Source of the DNA: Dicaeum eximium
Lineage: Eukaryota; Chordata; Aves; Passeriformes; Dicaeidae
DNA: 64,000 nt
Direction of reading: 5' to 3'
Assembly (NCBI GenBank): GCA_013396995.1
Contig: VWZP01006006.1
Coordinates: 62,001 to 126,000, forward strand
This document shows, piece by piece, positions 1 through 12,900 of the stretch (position 1 is the stretch's first letter; each line of letters opens with the position of its first letter). The notes below the pieces were generated by a model. It did not search any database. It saw only the letters and a program-made list of their open reading frames with translations, and was not told the DNA's origin. A program made the position numbers and the translations under genes.

Positions 1-3000
1 ACAGTTTGAGGTGAATGCCCATCCTCCCTCAGGGCATAACATATTCAAGTATTTTAAAAAACTCTGTATAAAGTAATACAAGTTAAACTAGAAATATTTT
101 GCTGCAGTGCAGATGTAAGAAAACAATACTGATAAATTTCCTCCAGATATCTCTCATCATCCTTTGCATAAAACACTTTAGAAATGTAGGAATAGCTTCA
201 TTGGAGCAACCTAAGACAGATACAATGTCACAGGTAGGTGTATTTATATCCTCTGTCATTTCACTTTGATTCTGCTTATTTGTTCTGCACCTATATACCT
301 CAGTGAATATAATTCAGATTTGAGTTTTCACAATGAAAAATCAGTAAAAAATAAAAACCACAACTGATTGGGTCTTGGCATTTTTGTCACACATTTTATT
401 ACTTACCTGTGTACAATATAGTCTGTTACTTTTTATAAAAGTGTTTAGGAGGTTCTTTTGGGGAAAAGGGCACTATCTGTAAGTGTGAGGCTTTCACAGC
501 ACTCTCCTTTATTCAGACCCAGTCAAAGATGATTTGGTGAGACTAAAAGTGTTCAGAATAAAAATCAGTTTTATTCCTTGTAATTATAGAGGATTCCCTG
601 TAATGATTAGAGAGTAGAAACCTTTTCCAAGATCTGTATTGAAAACAAATATACTGTATTATTAATGAAGTAGATAAAATTAATAATGGCCTAATATTAT
701 TGATTGTACACCATGTCCTATTTTCTCACTTTCTTGCTTTTTTTTCTTTTTTGGAATGTTTGTCAATAACAGATCAGGGTTGCTGCTTTTTAATTTTCGT
801 TTCTAACTTTCCCAACTCTTTCCTATTGCAGGTTTGTATTTTTTCTGTAATTATTCTTGTCTTGAGATTCATTTTTAAATATATGTTACCCTTTCTTCTT
901 TCTTATTTCTTTTCTTTTATCCTTTTATCTATGATATTCTATGCTATTTCAATTTTTTTTTAACTTTACACAACTTATACCTGTCTTCCTCTTTTTTTTT
1001 TTTTCTACTTTCCTCTTATGATTCTTTTTGTTCATCAATTTAAAATATTGACACCAAAGATCTGGAAACATGGAAAAGGTCCTGTGTGTTATACTGTCTA
1101 TGCCAGGTTTCATTTCACAAGAACATGAGTCAGGTATCATCTCATGGGCCACTGTTGAACGGTTTCCGTTAACAAGCTTTCCTTCCTACTGTCTGTTTCT
1201 TTAGCTCAGTAAGAGCAAAAAACCCTATTCCCCTTATTTCTCCCTCTTTTATTCTCAGTATGATATCTGTGTCTCATAGCAAGGAGCAGAAAAAACACAT
1301 ACTAGTTCCTTTGTGCCCCTGCAAAACTGATTTTCCTCACAATCCTTGAATGTTTGAGTTTTCCCCTCTGTCCTCTTTTAGCCTGTTGGAGATTTTTTTT
1401 TCTATATTTGATGTTCAAGTCGTCCTGTGTTCCTTGTTCAGCTTTGTTACTAGCATTGTGACACCTCTCTTTACCACCCTATCTATCCTCCTCCTCTGTG
1501 GGAATGTATGGTAGGATTAGGAGGATGAGTTAGGACCCCATGTCCCTATCTCAACCACTTCTAAAAGGAAAAAATAATTCTCCTCTTGATGAAGCTGAGC
1601 TGCTAGACAACAGGAAGGACTGTCAGCTCCCATCTGAAACCAATCTTTCCTTCTTACCCTCTCCTCACCCCACTTTCATTTCAAAAAATGATAAATAACT
1701 GAAGCCTTGTCACTGAGAAACATTTCAATGCTCACCTTGAGCACCAATTCCAAGGCCACGCACAAATAAGATAGAAATGCAAATTTGTACATACTTTGAA
1801 AACATGAAGTCCTGTGCAAACGCTAAGTATGATTATGATGACTATTAGTGATCCTAAGCACTGTGTGATTTTTTAGGGCAGAACTGAGACTAGCTTGACA
1901 TATCAAAGGGAAGTTAGCCTAGATTTGAGGCTCTGCTTTAACTAAACCAATTTCACACCTGCTCCCTTTGTCAGTCCATATGTTTGTCATCAATGAAAAA
2001 TCCTCTCCACATGAGCATGTGCAGTGGGAATGATTATGACACATTTCATTATCTTCAGTAAATTGGATGGTTCAGTCCTTGAACTGCTGAATACCCCACA
2101 CAGGTCTTGTCCGCATTGCAGACTTCACTCAGTTACAGTGTAATTGAGTTGAACTCATCACATAGAGAAGCCCCTGTGCTTCTATCTCTGCTGCACAGAA
2201 GAATCTTTTCAGCTGCGGTTCAGAGCACTGAGGGATTATTTTTTTCCCAAATCTAAAAAAAAAAAAAGATAGCCATTTTGATACCACTTAGACAGTGGAA
2301 TTGCACAATTTGAGTAAATAATCAATAAGAGCACTTATTTATTTGCGGTTTCTTAAGTATTGGTTGGAATTTCTAAAGACACACTTTGGGGTTTTTTATA
2401 TCCAAAATGTTCTCGTCTCTGAATGAGTCCATTTTCAGTGTACCTTGAAACAGTTATTGCCTCATTTATTCCTATCCAAAAATGATAATTACGCCTGACA
2501 ACATTTTTACTCTATTATGAAGCATTTTTCAGGTTAAAGCACGTTGAACGCTTCTGTGTAATGGAGCTAAAGGGTGTTGAATCAAACTAAACAGCATTTG
2601 CCTTCATTTCATTATTCCTTTTGTCTAGCAAATGCTAGAATTCAGTATTTCAGAGTGGTTTAAGAAATTAGAATTCTACATAGGGTTACAGTTCCTACAG
2701 ACTTAGCAAAAATAATAGAATATATGTCCTGGCATGGTGAACATGTAATACATATTCTTATAAATCACTGGAAATTACGTATAGAATATTATATGAAATA
2801 CCATTTTAACAAAAGCTGTTTTGTGGTTCTAATTTTCCTCACAGGAGGCTTTCTTTCATAAGTCGAGAAAATCACCTAAGTCCAAGATTTAAAGCCAAGG
2901 TTTACATCTGTGTATTTCAGGACCCCATATAAACACATTTCTCTTTGATCTTTCAGAGGTGAGTTGGCAGTCTCTGGAGTGTGACCACAATACATAAGGC

Positions 3001-6000
3001 ATGTGTCACCTTGTGACACTTGCTGGATTGATTCCTTCAAGTGAGGTAGTTTGAGGAATTCCTACTTTACAGTTCTCAGTGGGGTTTAGAGATGAGAGAG
3101 ATTTCAAGCTGCCAGGTGCCAAAGGCAGGAGCAGAGCTTTAAGCTTCAAGTGAACTTTTACACTGGAATAAATACACTCACAAATTTTGTAGGTGCCTCC
3201 AGGTGGTTAAGTCTTGAGATAATTGCACAGGTATCAAGTTTTTATAGAAAAATAGACTACAGACAAAGGATATTCATTCAAGTTTCAGCAGAATCTGCCT
3301 GCTAGCAATTATGAAATTACTCAAAAATAAATTGGGAGGGTGGACTTGTTTCAATTTTGATCTTTGGTTTTTTTTGTGGGTTTTTTTTTTTTTTTTCATT
3401 TGGTCTTAAAAATATGTAAGAGTGTCCTAATAAGGAGGGTCACAAGGAAACAGCTAATAATTTCCCACTTACAGAATTTTTTTATATTTGTTCTAACCCT
3501 TCCACCTTAAATAGTGTGTCACACAAACACAAGAAGATATTCTTTTTATGCTGGTGTAGTGTACAGGCATCTTACACGACTTTTTTTTTATTTATTATTA
3601 TTAGAGGAATTTTAGCCACAACAATTGAAGCATTATGATTCAGTTTGGGTCTTCGGTCAAGATGAAGAGAGAGAGAAAAGAGATGGTAGGTTTTAATGAG
3701 AAGGATTTCCACACTCAAATGGCAACTTATTTATTACAAGATCTCCAGTATCATGAGAAATGTAAATTAGTTTTCAAACAGAAAAGTTTTCTCCTCAAGC
3801 ATCAGTAAGTAAAACAGGCAGAGATGGTATATGTGAAGCCACACTGTCTTGCAGAAGGGGGTCTCTCCACCAGATCTGGATCCATAAGGCAAGTGAAACA
3901 GCAGTACTTCCAACACCCATATCACAGAAACAATGTTTTATTACATAAATTGAATTAAACCATCAAAAAGACAGCTGGTGGGACTAGCTTCATATGTGAA
4001 TGCATATCTTGCTGACTTTGTTTTAGAGAATGTTAGATAAAATGTATTAACATTTTAGTTAGTAGGTGTAGTATTTTTTATATCTTTGAATTTGCTTCTT
4101 TAAAAGATTAAAAAATTTCCGACTCTAGGAAAGACATAAAATATAATTAAAATGGTCAAAAAATCCCAATGAAAATAGAGCTAGGGAAGGCTAAAAGAGA
4201 ATTATTTAATCAGAGTTGAAATTATGGTATGAAATGGGAGAAGGGGGAATGTAAGTTCTATGTGTAAAGTGCTCCCATGTGAAAGCCATCAATCCACCTT
4301 AGTATTCATTATATATATGCAGCACAAGTAGTGCACAGGGGGCAAAGAAAGCAAGATTAAGTTTTTTTCTTTGATTTTCAATGTATGTCCAGAGTCGCTA
4401 CAGAATAAAATACAATAATGCACTTATGAACTCTTCAGGTGCACATATTTAGCTCTTAACAGCCAAAATTTAGTCACATTCTGTAAGAATACATCATTAT
4501 TACAAAGCTAAAATATTTGTAGAAGGGTAAGGATTTTAATTCCAGAAATCTATCACAGATATATTCCCTAAAATTATGTCTGATTGTATTTAAAACATAC
4601 TAGCTGACATTATAAAGTCATTGTTTAATACTTTTTTATTCATTTGCTAATCTTTGTTGTAAAATTAATCACGATGAAATAAATTGGCAATTCCTTGATT
4701 AACTTGCAGTTATCATAGAAGTAGTCATCTTTGATATATTTGCCCTTCTCCAGAAACTATGATCTTCATTGACACATCAAAATTAAAAATCCAGAGGCAT
4801 CAATGCTGCTGATGTTAGCACTATGTGATGGAATGAAATGGTCACATTTATTAATTTCTTGCAGTGCTCATTTATTCATTTTTTTAAGCGGGTATTTGAT
4901 ATTTTTCTAATCCATTGCTTTGTATGACAACAGTGAACAACACAATCATGTCCCTTAGCATGTCACTTCTCATGCAGCAACATCCTAAGAGAACATCTCT
5001 TAAATGTGCTAAATAGATTTCCAGCTATCATGAGAGAAAGTCACTTCACTGGAGAGGAAGCAATGAATTAAAATTTGCTTTGACTTTTGGGATTTCAGAA
5101 GCCATTGTACAGCTTGTCTTCATGTACTTTTGTCCACATTAAAGTCCAATGATATAATTAATTTTAAAAAATGGTAGGTTCTTTTAAAATTAATTTCTTA
5201 CTTTTCAGGTTCTAAATAATACATCAAGTATATTTTTTAAAATCTATTTTGTTCAACCTGTCATTTTATCCACAGAACCCTTTAGATGTTGGCTGTGAAT
5301 TTTCTTCTTCAAACAAGAATTCTTAGAGTATTTTTTTAATGCAAATGTCTTGTTCAGAGGTTGTCTGAAGACTCCCCCTGTGATTTTACTGTTTTCTTTA
5401 GAAACTCCAACCATTTCTTAGAATTTGTTTTCCTATATATTATGGTGTTCTTCTGGTGGTGTTCCATTATTTAATGTCCCAAGACCAAAGACCACATGCT
5501 GCTTGTTTAGATCAAAATATAAATTTAATCTTTTGAGAATTGTTCAACATATCCATCCGAATTCAAGTTCTAGCTGATGTTATGCAGAGACTAAGGTTAT
5601 AATGGATATATTCCACATACCTATGACTTCCAACTCTGCTTCCTATTGTATAATTCATGGTTTATTACATTATTCTTAGCAACTATTTTAACTACTTTCC
5701 TGCTTTGGAGAAAACTAATGTATGTAAAACTTTATTATCATTTAAAAATTCCATTAATGTCTGTTGTCAAAGTAACATTTACTTTTAATATTTTTCTGAG
5801 CCTATTTAAATTTTCCAGAAGCAGCTTTACAGATGTTTTGTTCCATAATAATACAGATGGTAATTCATCAGGAATTTTCATTAAAAGAGGTGGAATATGA
5901 CTGAGTATAGGATGCTTTAAGCATGTTTCTTTACATTATGACAGTATGTTTAGTTGGAGTAACTAAGGTGCTCCTAACTAAGCAGTCTAAACTCGCTTAT

Positions 6001-6954
6001 TATGCTTTTAGTAACCAAAATTATAATTTAAATTTATTTATTTAAAAGCAGAGTTGCAATTTTTTGAACCATACAATGCCATTTTACCAGGCTTTCTACA
6101 AAACTGGGCATTGGCTATTAAATTATATTATGTGACTACTTTGACATTTTCTGCTATCAATGACAGCAGGAACCCTCTTAAAATAAGAAATCAAAAGAAA
6201 GCTTAAAGTAGAAAAAATCCCTGAGTCTCCCAGTTTTGAATAGTCTTTGATATCACATTGGTATTTCATTGATAACAGTGAGTTGGTTGAATCACAATTT
6301 GTTCATGGTCACCTCCTATATCTTTGCAAACTAGTGTGCAATAGTATTTAAACATACTCTTAGTGTCAGAACAACTTGTTAAAATATAGATAAATATTTC
6401 ATTTAATTGTCAATGTACTTTATTGTTTAAAATTCAATGCCTTGTAGAGGCTGCTGCTCAGATTTAATGTAATTCTTGGCTACACGCTAGAAGATACCAA
6501 GCAACACTGCTGAAACTAAAGATCTTAAAGTGAAGGAAAAACAATCTTTCTTTTTTTATTATTTTTAGGTAGTACAGCAAGTTAGGAAGAATAAATTAAT
6601 GTGTTTGTTACCTATGAAAACACATATAATAAAATCAAATCTCACTGCAAGTTTTTTGAGGCTCAGTTGTAGCGTTCTAGTTATTCTGTCTCCCTAAAGA
6701 TTTAATTCTGAAAGACAGAAGACCGGAATGTATGAAAGATGTTTAAATATATATGTACATATGTATTCTAAAATGAATACATATAATTATAAGTCCACCC
6801 AGGGCCACTCCATCATCTTTGAACTGTTGTAGAAATATTTCCCTTTAGGTCAGTATAAGAAATGTATTAGCAAACTGGAGTAACTTCAACAGAGAGCACG
6901 TGGAACACTCAGAGATGAGCATTTGTCTCGGAAGAAGGGGCTGAAGGACCAGAA
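1..6954. other. Intergenic, no gene seen
   Basis: AT-rich DNA with short poly(T) tracts (about 950-1010 and 3368-3399). Open frames are short, and none resembles a known protein on either strand. Confidence 0.75.
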
Positions 6955-7265
6955 CTGGCTCATCCTAGAGAACATAAAACTTGAGGGACCTCACTGCACC
7001 TCCCCAGTGCATTAGGTTTTTGGGAAGACAAGGACAGGCTCTTCACAACCATTCTTGGCAGGGTAAAGAGACAAGGTATATAAATTGTGGTAATAAAGTT
7101 GTTTCCCCACAAAGACAGACAGGTAGTGAAGTTGGCTACCCAGAGAGGCTGTGTTCTCTGTCCTTCAGGGTTTTAAAATCCTGACTGAACAAAGATCTGA
7201 GCAAGCTGGTCTGACCTCATAGATGACCATGCACTGGGCAAGCAGCTGGACTGGCAGTCTCTTGA
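6955..7265 (+). mobile_element. CR1 LINE 3' fragment, old
   Basis: The plus strand carries GGGACCTCACTGC, then TTGGCTACCCAGAGAGGCTGTG, CTCTGTCCTTCAGGGTTTTAAAA, CCTGACTGAACAAAGATCTGAGCAA and CTGGTCTGACCTCATAGATGACC. Together these form the diagnostic terminal part of CR1. It is diverged, with internal insertions or deletions and no clear octamer tail. It lies just left of the ERV LTR at 7447. Confidence 0.75.
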
Positions 7266-7446
7266 ACATGAAGCAGACTGCTCCTATGATGGTGATAAAA
7301 CCAGCATAGGCTCGTTGCAGATTAGTCTGTCAGCTCATACTGCTTTTCCCACTGTTAAAGGTCAGGACACCCCACTCCTGAAATACCTTACCAAATTATA
7401 AGAATCTGGCCTTTTAAAAAAGCATTTGATCTTCAAGCAGTTGAGG

Positions 7447-8010
7447 TAGGTGGACTTTGGCTGGATGCCAGGTGTCCACCAAGCTGTTCTATCACAACCC
7501 TCTTCAGCAGGACAGGGGGGAAATAACATGGAAAGAACTCCTTGTGGATCAAGGTGATTTAATAAAGAAAAAACAAAATTCATGCATGTGGCAGCAAAGA
7601 AAAACCAATGACTTCTTTCTCTATTTTCCATCAGCACACGGTGCCCAACCACTTCCCAGGAAGGTTTCAGCACACATAATCATTGCTCTGGAAGATAAAC
7701 ATCATAAATACTGAGTGCCTACACTTCCTCCTCTCTCCTCTTAGATTTTATATCTGAGCAGACACTCTATGTTCTGGGATAGCCCTGTGATCGTTTGGGG
7801 TCAGCTGTCCTGGCTATGTCACCTCAAAAGCTCACCCAACCCCAAGCCTACTGGTGAGTGTGGAGAACAGTGGGAGACAGAGCTGATGCTGTGCCAGCAT
7901 TGCTCAGCAGTAGCCAAAAAACTGGTGTGTTATCAACACCTTTCTAGCTAACAATGCAAAGCACAGCACTGTGAGGGCTGCTGTGGGGAAAAAAGCTCCA
8001 TCTCATCAGA
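7447..8010 (-). mobile_element. Avian ERVL-type LTR, internally deleted
   Basis: The plus strand reads as the complement of a common avian ERV LTR. Blocks seen: CTGGATGCCAGGTGTCCACCAAGC, GGACAGGGGGGAAATAACATGG, TTTCAGCACACATAATCATTGCTC, GATAGCCCTGTGATCGTTTGGGGTCAGCTGTCCTGGC, GCATTGCTCAGCAGTAGCC and CTGGTGTGTTATCAACACCTTTC. The order is as in that family, but the middle is shorter than usual. No primer binding site or coding part was seen next to it, so it is probably a solo or broken LTR. Family naming is from memory. Minus orientation follows from the family. Confidence 0.72.
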
Positions 8011-9114
8011 CTCAATACAACAGCATTCTGCTGAAACTGCTAGAAAAAGTGTATTTCAGTCCTCTTTCTGGGCACTAGGCATGGGGGACAGCTTTTATTT
8101 AGTTTTAGCACTCTGAGATTCATGCAGGTCTTATCACAGCCTTAAAAATAATGCAGGAGAGCTTAATCTACAAGCTAATTTCTTGTTTATGGAATTCTGT
8201 TAGCAGTTGTTAGTCTGCCTTCACTGAGCCTAATAGGGAATAATCAATGCATTTAAATTAAACAGGAAAAAAAGGTGTTGGGGGTGGATGGAAGTGGAGG
8301 GAAAGAAAATTAATTAGGCTTGTCTTGTCACAGTCTTCAGCGATTTCACTCAGTGAAAAGCAGAGTTGCAGTTTTTCAGTCAAACAGAAAATTATTCTGA
8401 AAGAAGAACTACAAAATTAAGCATTGTCTATTTAATTCATATGCATAATAAATTGTGGCATTTCCAATTGTCTCCTGCCATTACACAGGAACCCTATTCA
8501 CATGGATTTCCAAAGGCAACACTGAGGTCAAGGAAACAAATCCTGCAGACTCCTCTTGAACAGCTCATTGATTTCCACACTGCAGCTAAATTTCTCATTT
8601 ATATTTTTAATTCATTGTGGTTAAAAAAAAAAAAAAAACAGACCTGAAGATAAAGGGAAAGAGATAGTTTAGTAAATCAATGCAGAAGCTTTTATTCCTT
8701 GCAGCTCTCTCTGGATTGCAGATTTATTCCTTTGGGACTAGGTTATTTCAAATACATTGCATTCTTATGGCAATAAATCTGACTCTTGAAATAAAAATCA
8801 TACAATATTCCATAGTTTTAAAACTATTCAATCCTTCAGAAAGTCCATTTTTATTTTTTCTTTGGATCATACGAACTAAATTAATGATGTATTATTTCCT
8901 TTCTAAATAATTCTTGGCTTTGTGGGATTTTTATTTTTCTCAATTGAAATATGAAAAAATACAGAATATTTAAAGCTGCAGCATTCTTGTTACAAAGTAC
9001 TCATTGAAACAAGGAATAAAAAAAAAAACCAAACTTGTTTGTATTTGCTAGGAAAGAATCTTCGATATTTTTTCTATCACATGCCAGCTGATAACTGAAA
9101 TGACTCTGTGTGGA
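8011..9114. other. Intergenic, no gene seen
   Basis: AT-rich DNA between the LTR at 7447-8010 and the ERV remnant. It contains a short poly(A) tract at about 8622-8638 and no supportable coding sequence. Confidence 0.7.
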
Positions 9115-9459
9115 AGGTCAGAGAGCTACAGCAGCTGAGCTGGGTAGCACTGCAGACCTCCTGGCCCTGGCACAATGGAAACCCTGAGAGAGATAAACTC
9201 AAGGCAAGAACAAGAAGTGAAGACACCATGTCTGACCACTCTGATGAGAGACGATGTGGACAAGGACATCGCGGACATGAAAGGATGTAATGGGGACTTG
9301 ATAACCAAAAAGACTGTGTTGCTAAGGGAACAGGCACAAGGAGGTCTGAGTAGAAAATTTTGTGCAGAAGTTAAAGAACTATAAATACTGGTGGTTAGTG
9401 TGATGCACTGGCTTGGCTTTGCCTGCACTGCATGGTCCTTTTCTTTCAATCACTGCAAA
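9115..9459 (+). mobile_element. Possible 5' LTR remnant of the gag-bearing ERV
   Basis: This region lies directly before a primer-binding-site-like sequence and a gag remnant, so a 5' LTR would be expected here. It has raised GC relative to its flanks and a TATAAATA box at about 9380-9387. I could not identify LTR termini, so the call rests mainly on position. Confidence 0.35.
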
Positions 9460-9478
9460 TGGTGCCCTGTGTGAGGAA
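9460..9478 (+). other. Primer-binding-site-like sequence upstream of gag
   Basis: TGGTGCCCTGTGTGAGGAA begins with the TGG expected of a primer binding site and lies about 110 nt upstream of the gag start. It did not match a tRNA end that I could name with confidence. Confidence 0.35.
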
Positions 9479-9589
9479 TGAGAATTTGCCTAGCTGGCGT
9501 TGGGCAGTGAGCCCCTCAGAACTGAAGTGCTGCCAAAAGGAAGCAGGAGCCCGGCCAGCATCAATCCCTTTGGATTTTGAAGGTGAGCT

Positions 9590-9960
9590 GTGGGGAACAC
9601 CAGCAGTAGGAAGTCCTCAGAAGAAAAACATATTTTCAAACTTATGTCTAAACTTTTAGAGACGCACGGCAAATTGGTTTCTTCTCACTCTCTTAAACTG
9701 ATTTTACGCTGGGTGGAATCGCACCTCAAAGGGTTAAATGCCAGCACTGCTTTTGCAGCAGAGTCATGGGATGAAGTGGGGGTGAAACTCTGGGATCGGG
9801 CAACTAAAGGTGATAAAATAGCAGCTGGTTTGTTACCTCTGTGGTGAGCCATCGTAGAAACGCTTAAAGCCCAGGAAGGTGCCAGTAAAGGATCGTCTCC
9901 CACTACCTTCAATTGCTGCAGCCCTGTGTTGATTAAAATAAGATGGCTCCTACCTCTTCT
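9590..9960 (+). pseudogene. ERV gag matrix remnant (betaretrovirus/ERVK-like)
   Basis: The frame opens with MGNTSSRK, a retroviral Gag-type N-terminus with Gly at position 2 for myristoylation and membrane targeting. It continues with a helical segment containing LILRWVESHLKGL, then SWDEVGVKLWDRATKGDK and a hydrophobic LLPLW. This layout resembles the N-terminal matrix domain of betaretrovirus-like ERVs. A TGA stop at 9845-9847 breaks the frame after 85 codons. The same frame then stays open beyond 9960, and Gag-like content (VETLKAQ) continues just after the stop. No capsid, nucleocapsid, protease or polymerase was found downstream, so this is a truncated dead copy. The ERV class is inferred from resemblance only. 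Confidence 0.6.
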
Positions 9961-12900
9961 AACAGAGATTCTGCACCTGCCCAGAAAATGGTATTCTTTT
10001 CAAGAAAAATTTGTCATCTGGTGTCTTCTTGAAACTTCTCATTGCATTAATCTATCTCTGCTTACACACTGCATGTGGTTTCTCTCTTTCCTGTTTCGTA
10101 TTGCTATTTTTTTTTGCACTTTTTTTTTTTTTACTCAGACTAGAAGTGAAATGACAGTGCACACTCTGAAGCGAGACTAAAAAATTTAAACAGACTTTAA
10201 CTACAGCTACATGAATCCCTATCAATTGGTATTTATGTCTTTCTAATCTATCTTCATTCTCTAATCCATACTAGGCCTGTAGGTTACACATGTTCCAAGA
10301 GACAGAGGAAATATGAAAATGGCCATGCAGATATTTTGGTTTATTTTCTCAGTAATTATATTCTGCTTCTCACTATTTATTTCAGCAGGATGTTTTTTGA
10401 TCACAATTTCATATGCACCCTCCTCACTAAATGTGCTTCAGGAGATAAAAACCACAAGTATTTTGTCACAGTGGACTCAGTACTGGCTGCAGGATGCATG
10501 GTTTAGACAGATCTTCTGTTTACATTATGTCATCTGGCTTCAGTATCAATGAACACCATCTTTCAAGTTATTCCCTTTATACCTTTTCAAATTAAGCACC
10601 TCTAATCAAACAGTATATTTTGACATCTATCAAAAGAAAACTACTGGAGCTACTGTGACACAATCTAATTTTAGTACGTCATGTGTGATAATGTACCTTG
10701 CACCAACAGTATCACACCCAACCTTTCCTGGCATCTCGACATCTGTTTGGTTTTCTACCTGATCCTTCAAAGGACTGTTATCAATAATGGTCTCACCCAG
10801 ATATGAAGCCTTGAGTGAAGGCAGGCTTTGCTGATTTCTAGAAACAGCATGCTGGATTTTTTTTCTTGCAAATGTGACAAAGGCTCTCCTGTCACATACA
10901 TTACCCAGAAAATTATAATACAGAAAATATATAACCACAAAAGTTGATAAAAGCAAAGTTTTGAGATTTTTAGGATCCTAGTTGACCATGTGTACTAAAA
11001 CCTTGCAGAATACAAATATGTTCAAATTAACTCTCTTTTCCAGCAACATCCTTTATCACATTTCACTTTTGGCAGAATGGAGAAAAAAATCCTATAATGG
11101 TAATATCTATTTTTACTTTTTTTCTTCACAAGATATCTCACTTTGTCCTTTCTGTACCATCTTTAGTCATATGACACCATCCTGACTGTCTAAAAATATT
11201 TATCTGCCCATTTTAGTGCAAAATTAAAGACTTTCTGAAATTATAATGTATCTCAGTAGAGCTGGATCCATGACTATTAGTTTAGTTCAGCTCATAAATC
11301 ATTACCAAATACAACCAAAATCATAATGAAATAATAATATATGTTGACATTAAACATTTACAAATATTGATAAAAAAAACGTTGGATAGATGGTGTTTTA
11401 ATAGCAGGTTGCTAAATAGTGGCTCTGATGAATGACTAACTTTTCATTTTTCAGCTGCAGGATAGTTTCTTTCCTTCTTAAGATTATTACTAAGCAGTCA
11501 AAATATTCTAAAATTAAATCCTTCATTTTAAAATTATATACTTTGCTTACAATTTTTCTGAGAAAACTTCTCATCAGTTTAGCTTGACTATATTGATTAC
11601 CTAAGACTTAGTTCAAGTTTTGTTAGAACGTTGCTTGTAGCTTTTCAAGAATATTAGATTCTCCATCAGCTTGGGTTGGAAGAAGGAAGGAAATCTTTAC
11701 CATTTACACAAAGGACAAACACTTTTAGGGGCTGATCTTTTCGGACCTGCTAGACCATTCACAGTTTTTGGAGCTTAATTCTGCAATAGAGAAAAAAAGT
11801 GAGCTAATGACCTCTGATTAGAAAAAGCAGAGCTTGCCTAAGTATAAGTGTACTTGTCCAAAGGCAGCAATACTGTGTTTCCTCCCTGCCTTTTCTAAAT
11901 CCTGACCAAATATGGCCATTCCTATTGCTCACAACAGTAGAGTCTTCTGGCAGGTTTTACAGATATTACCAAACCAGAAGGTCAAATTGTCCTGTTGTTT
12001 TGGCCTGCTACATCTTGCACTGTCTATTGATGGTTTTCCTCATTGCTCTGAGTGTTCAATCTTGGGTTTGATGAGCCAGAAATTCCGACTGTCACATTGC
12101 CTTAGAAGGGCACAATCCCTTGAGTCTCCTGATGATTTTCACTGCTCATACTTGGAGTCCCTATGTGCTGCAACACTTTGTTAGATTGGGAAGGTCATCC
12201 TGTCGGAAAGTGCTTCCAATTTCAGAATTTCTGTGCTTCATTGCAAGGCTTTTCTCTTGTGCCTAGAGAAACTTGCAATCACAGAGATTTGGAAAATTCT
12301 TTTTTTAGTGTCTCCTAAAAGCATCTGTGATCACAAGAGAAAGGCTGTTGCAAGAAATTAATACCATTGTTCTAGTCTCATTCCTTGTTAATGACTTGTG
12401 AGAACAGATTCATTTTGTGCTTGCTTCGACCCTCATTAGAGTTTGCCACTTGGGAAAGAGAACAGGGAAACAAGTACACTTTAGCTTTTAAGTTACATGA
12501 AAAGGGTTACAGCCAAGTGGTTTCATACTGTATGTCAAATAGTTCAAGATAAATGCATGTCAGTGTTCTTAGAAATCATGTACTTAGTGTTTAGATCACT
12601 ATGGGTCCTAGTTGGAGACCATGATCTTTTCTGCCAAGAAAATATAACTCAGTACATCTGAGACATGCAAAAATCCAAATGGAAAATCAAAATGAAAAAA
12701 AAAAATTAAAAGAAAGAGTGGGTGTGTGAGAGATGTATGCGCTCACAAATACACGTAGCTGCAAAAATATTTGTTTATAATTTCTATCTGACATTTATGA
12801 TTGCATAACCTTTGTTACAAGTGTGACAGTTAGCAAAACATTGCTAACTTAATTTTTAAATTAGAGATATCGAGAACCAGTGACATATAAAAAATATCAA

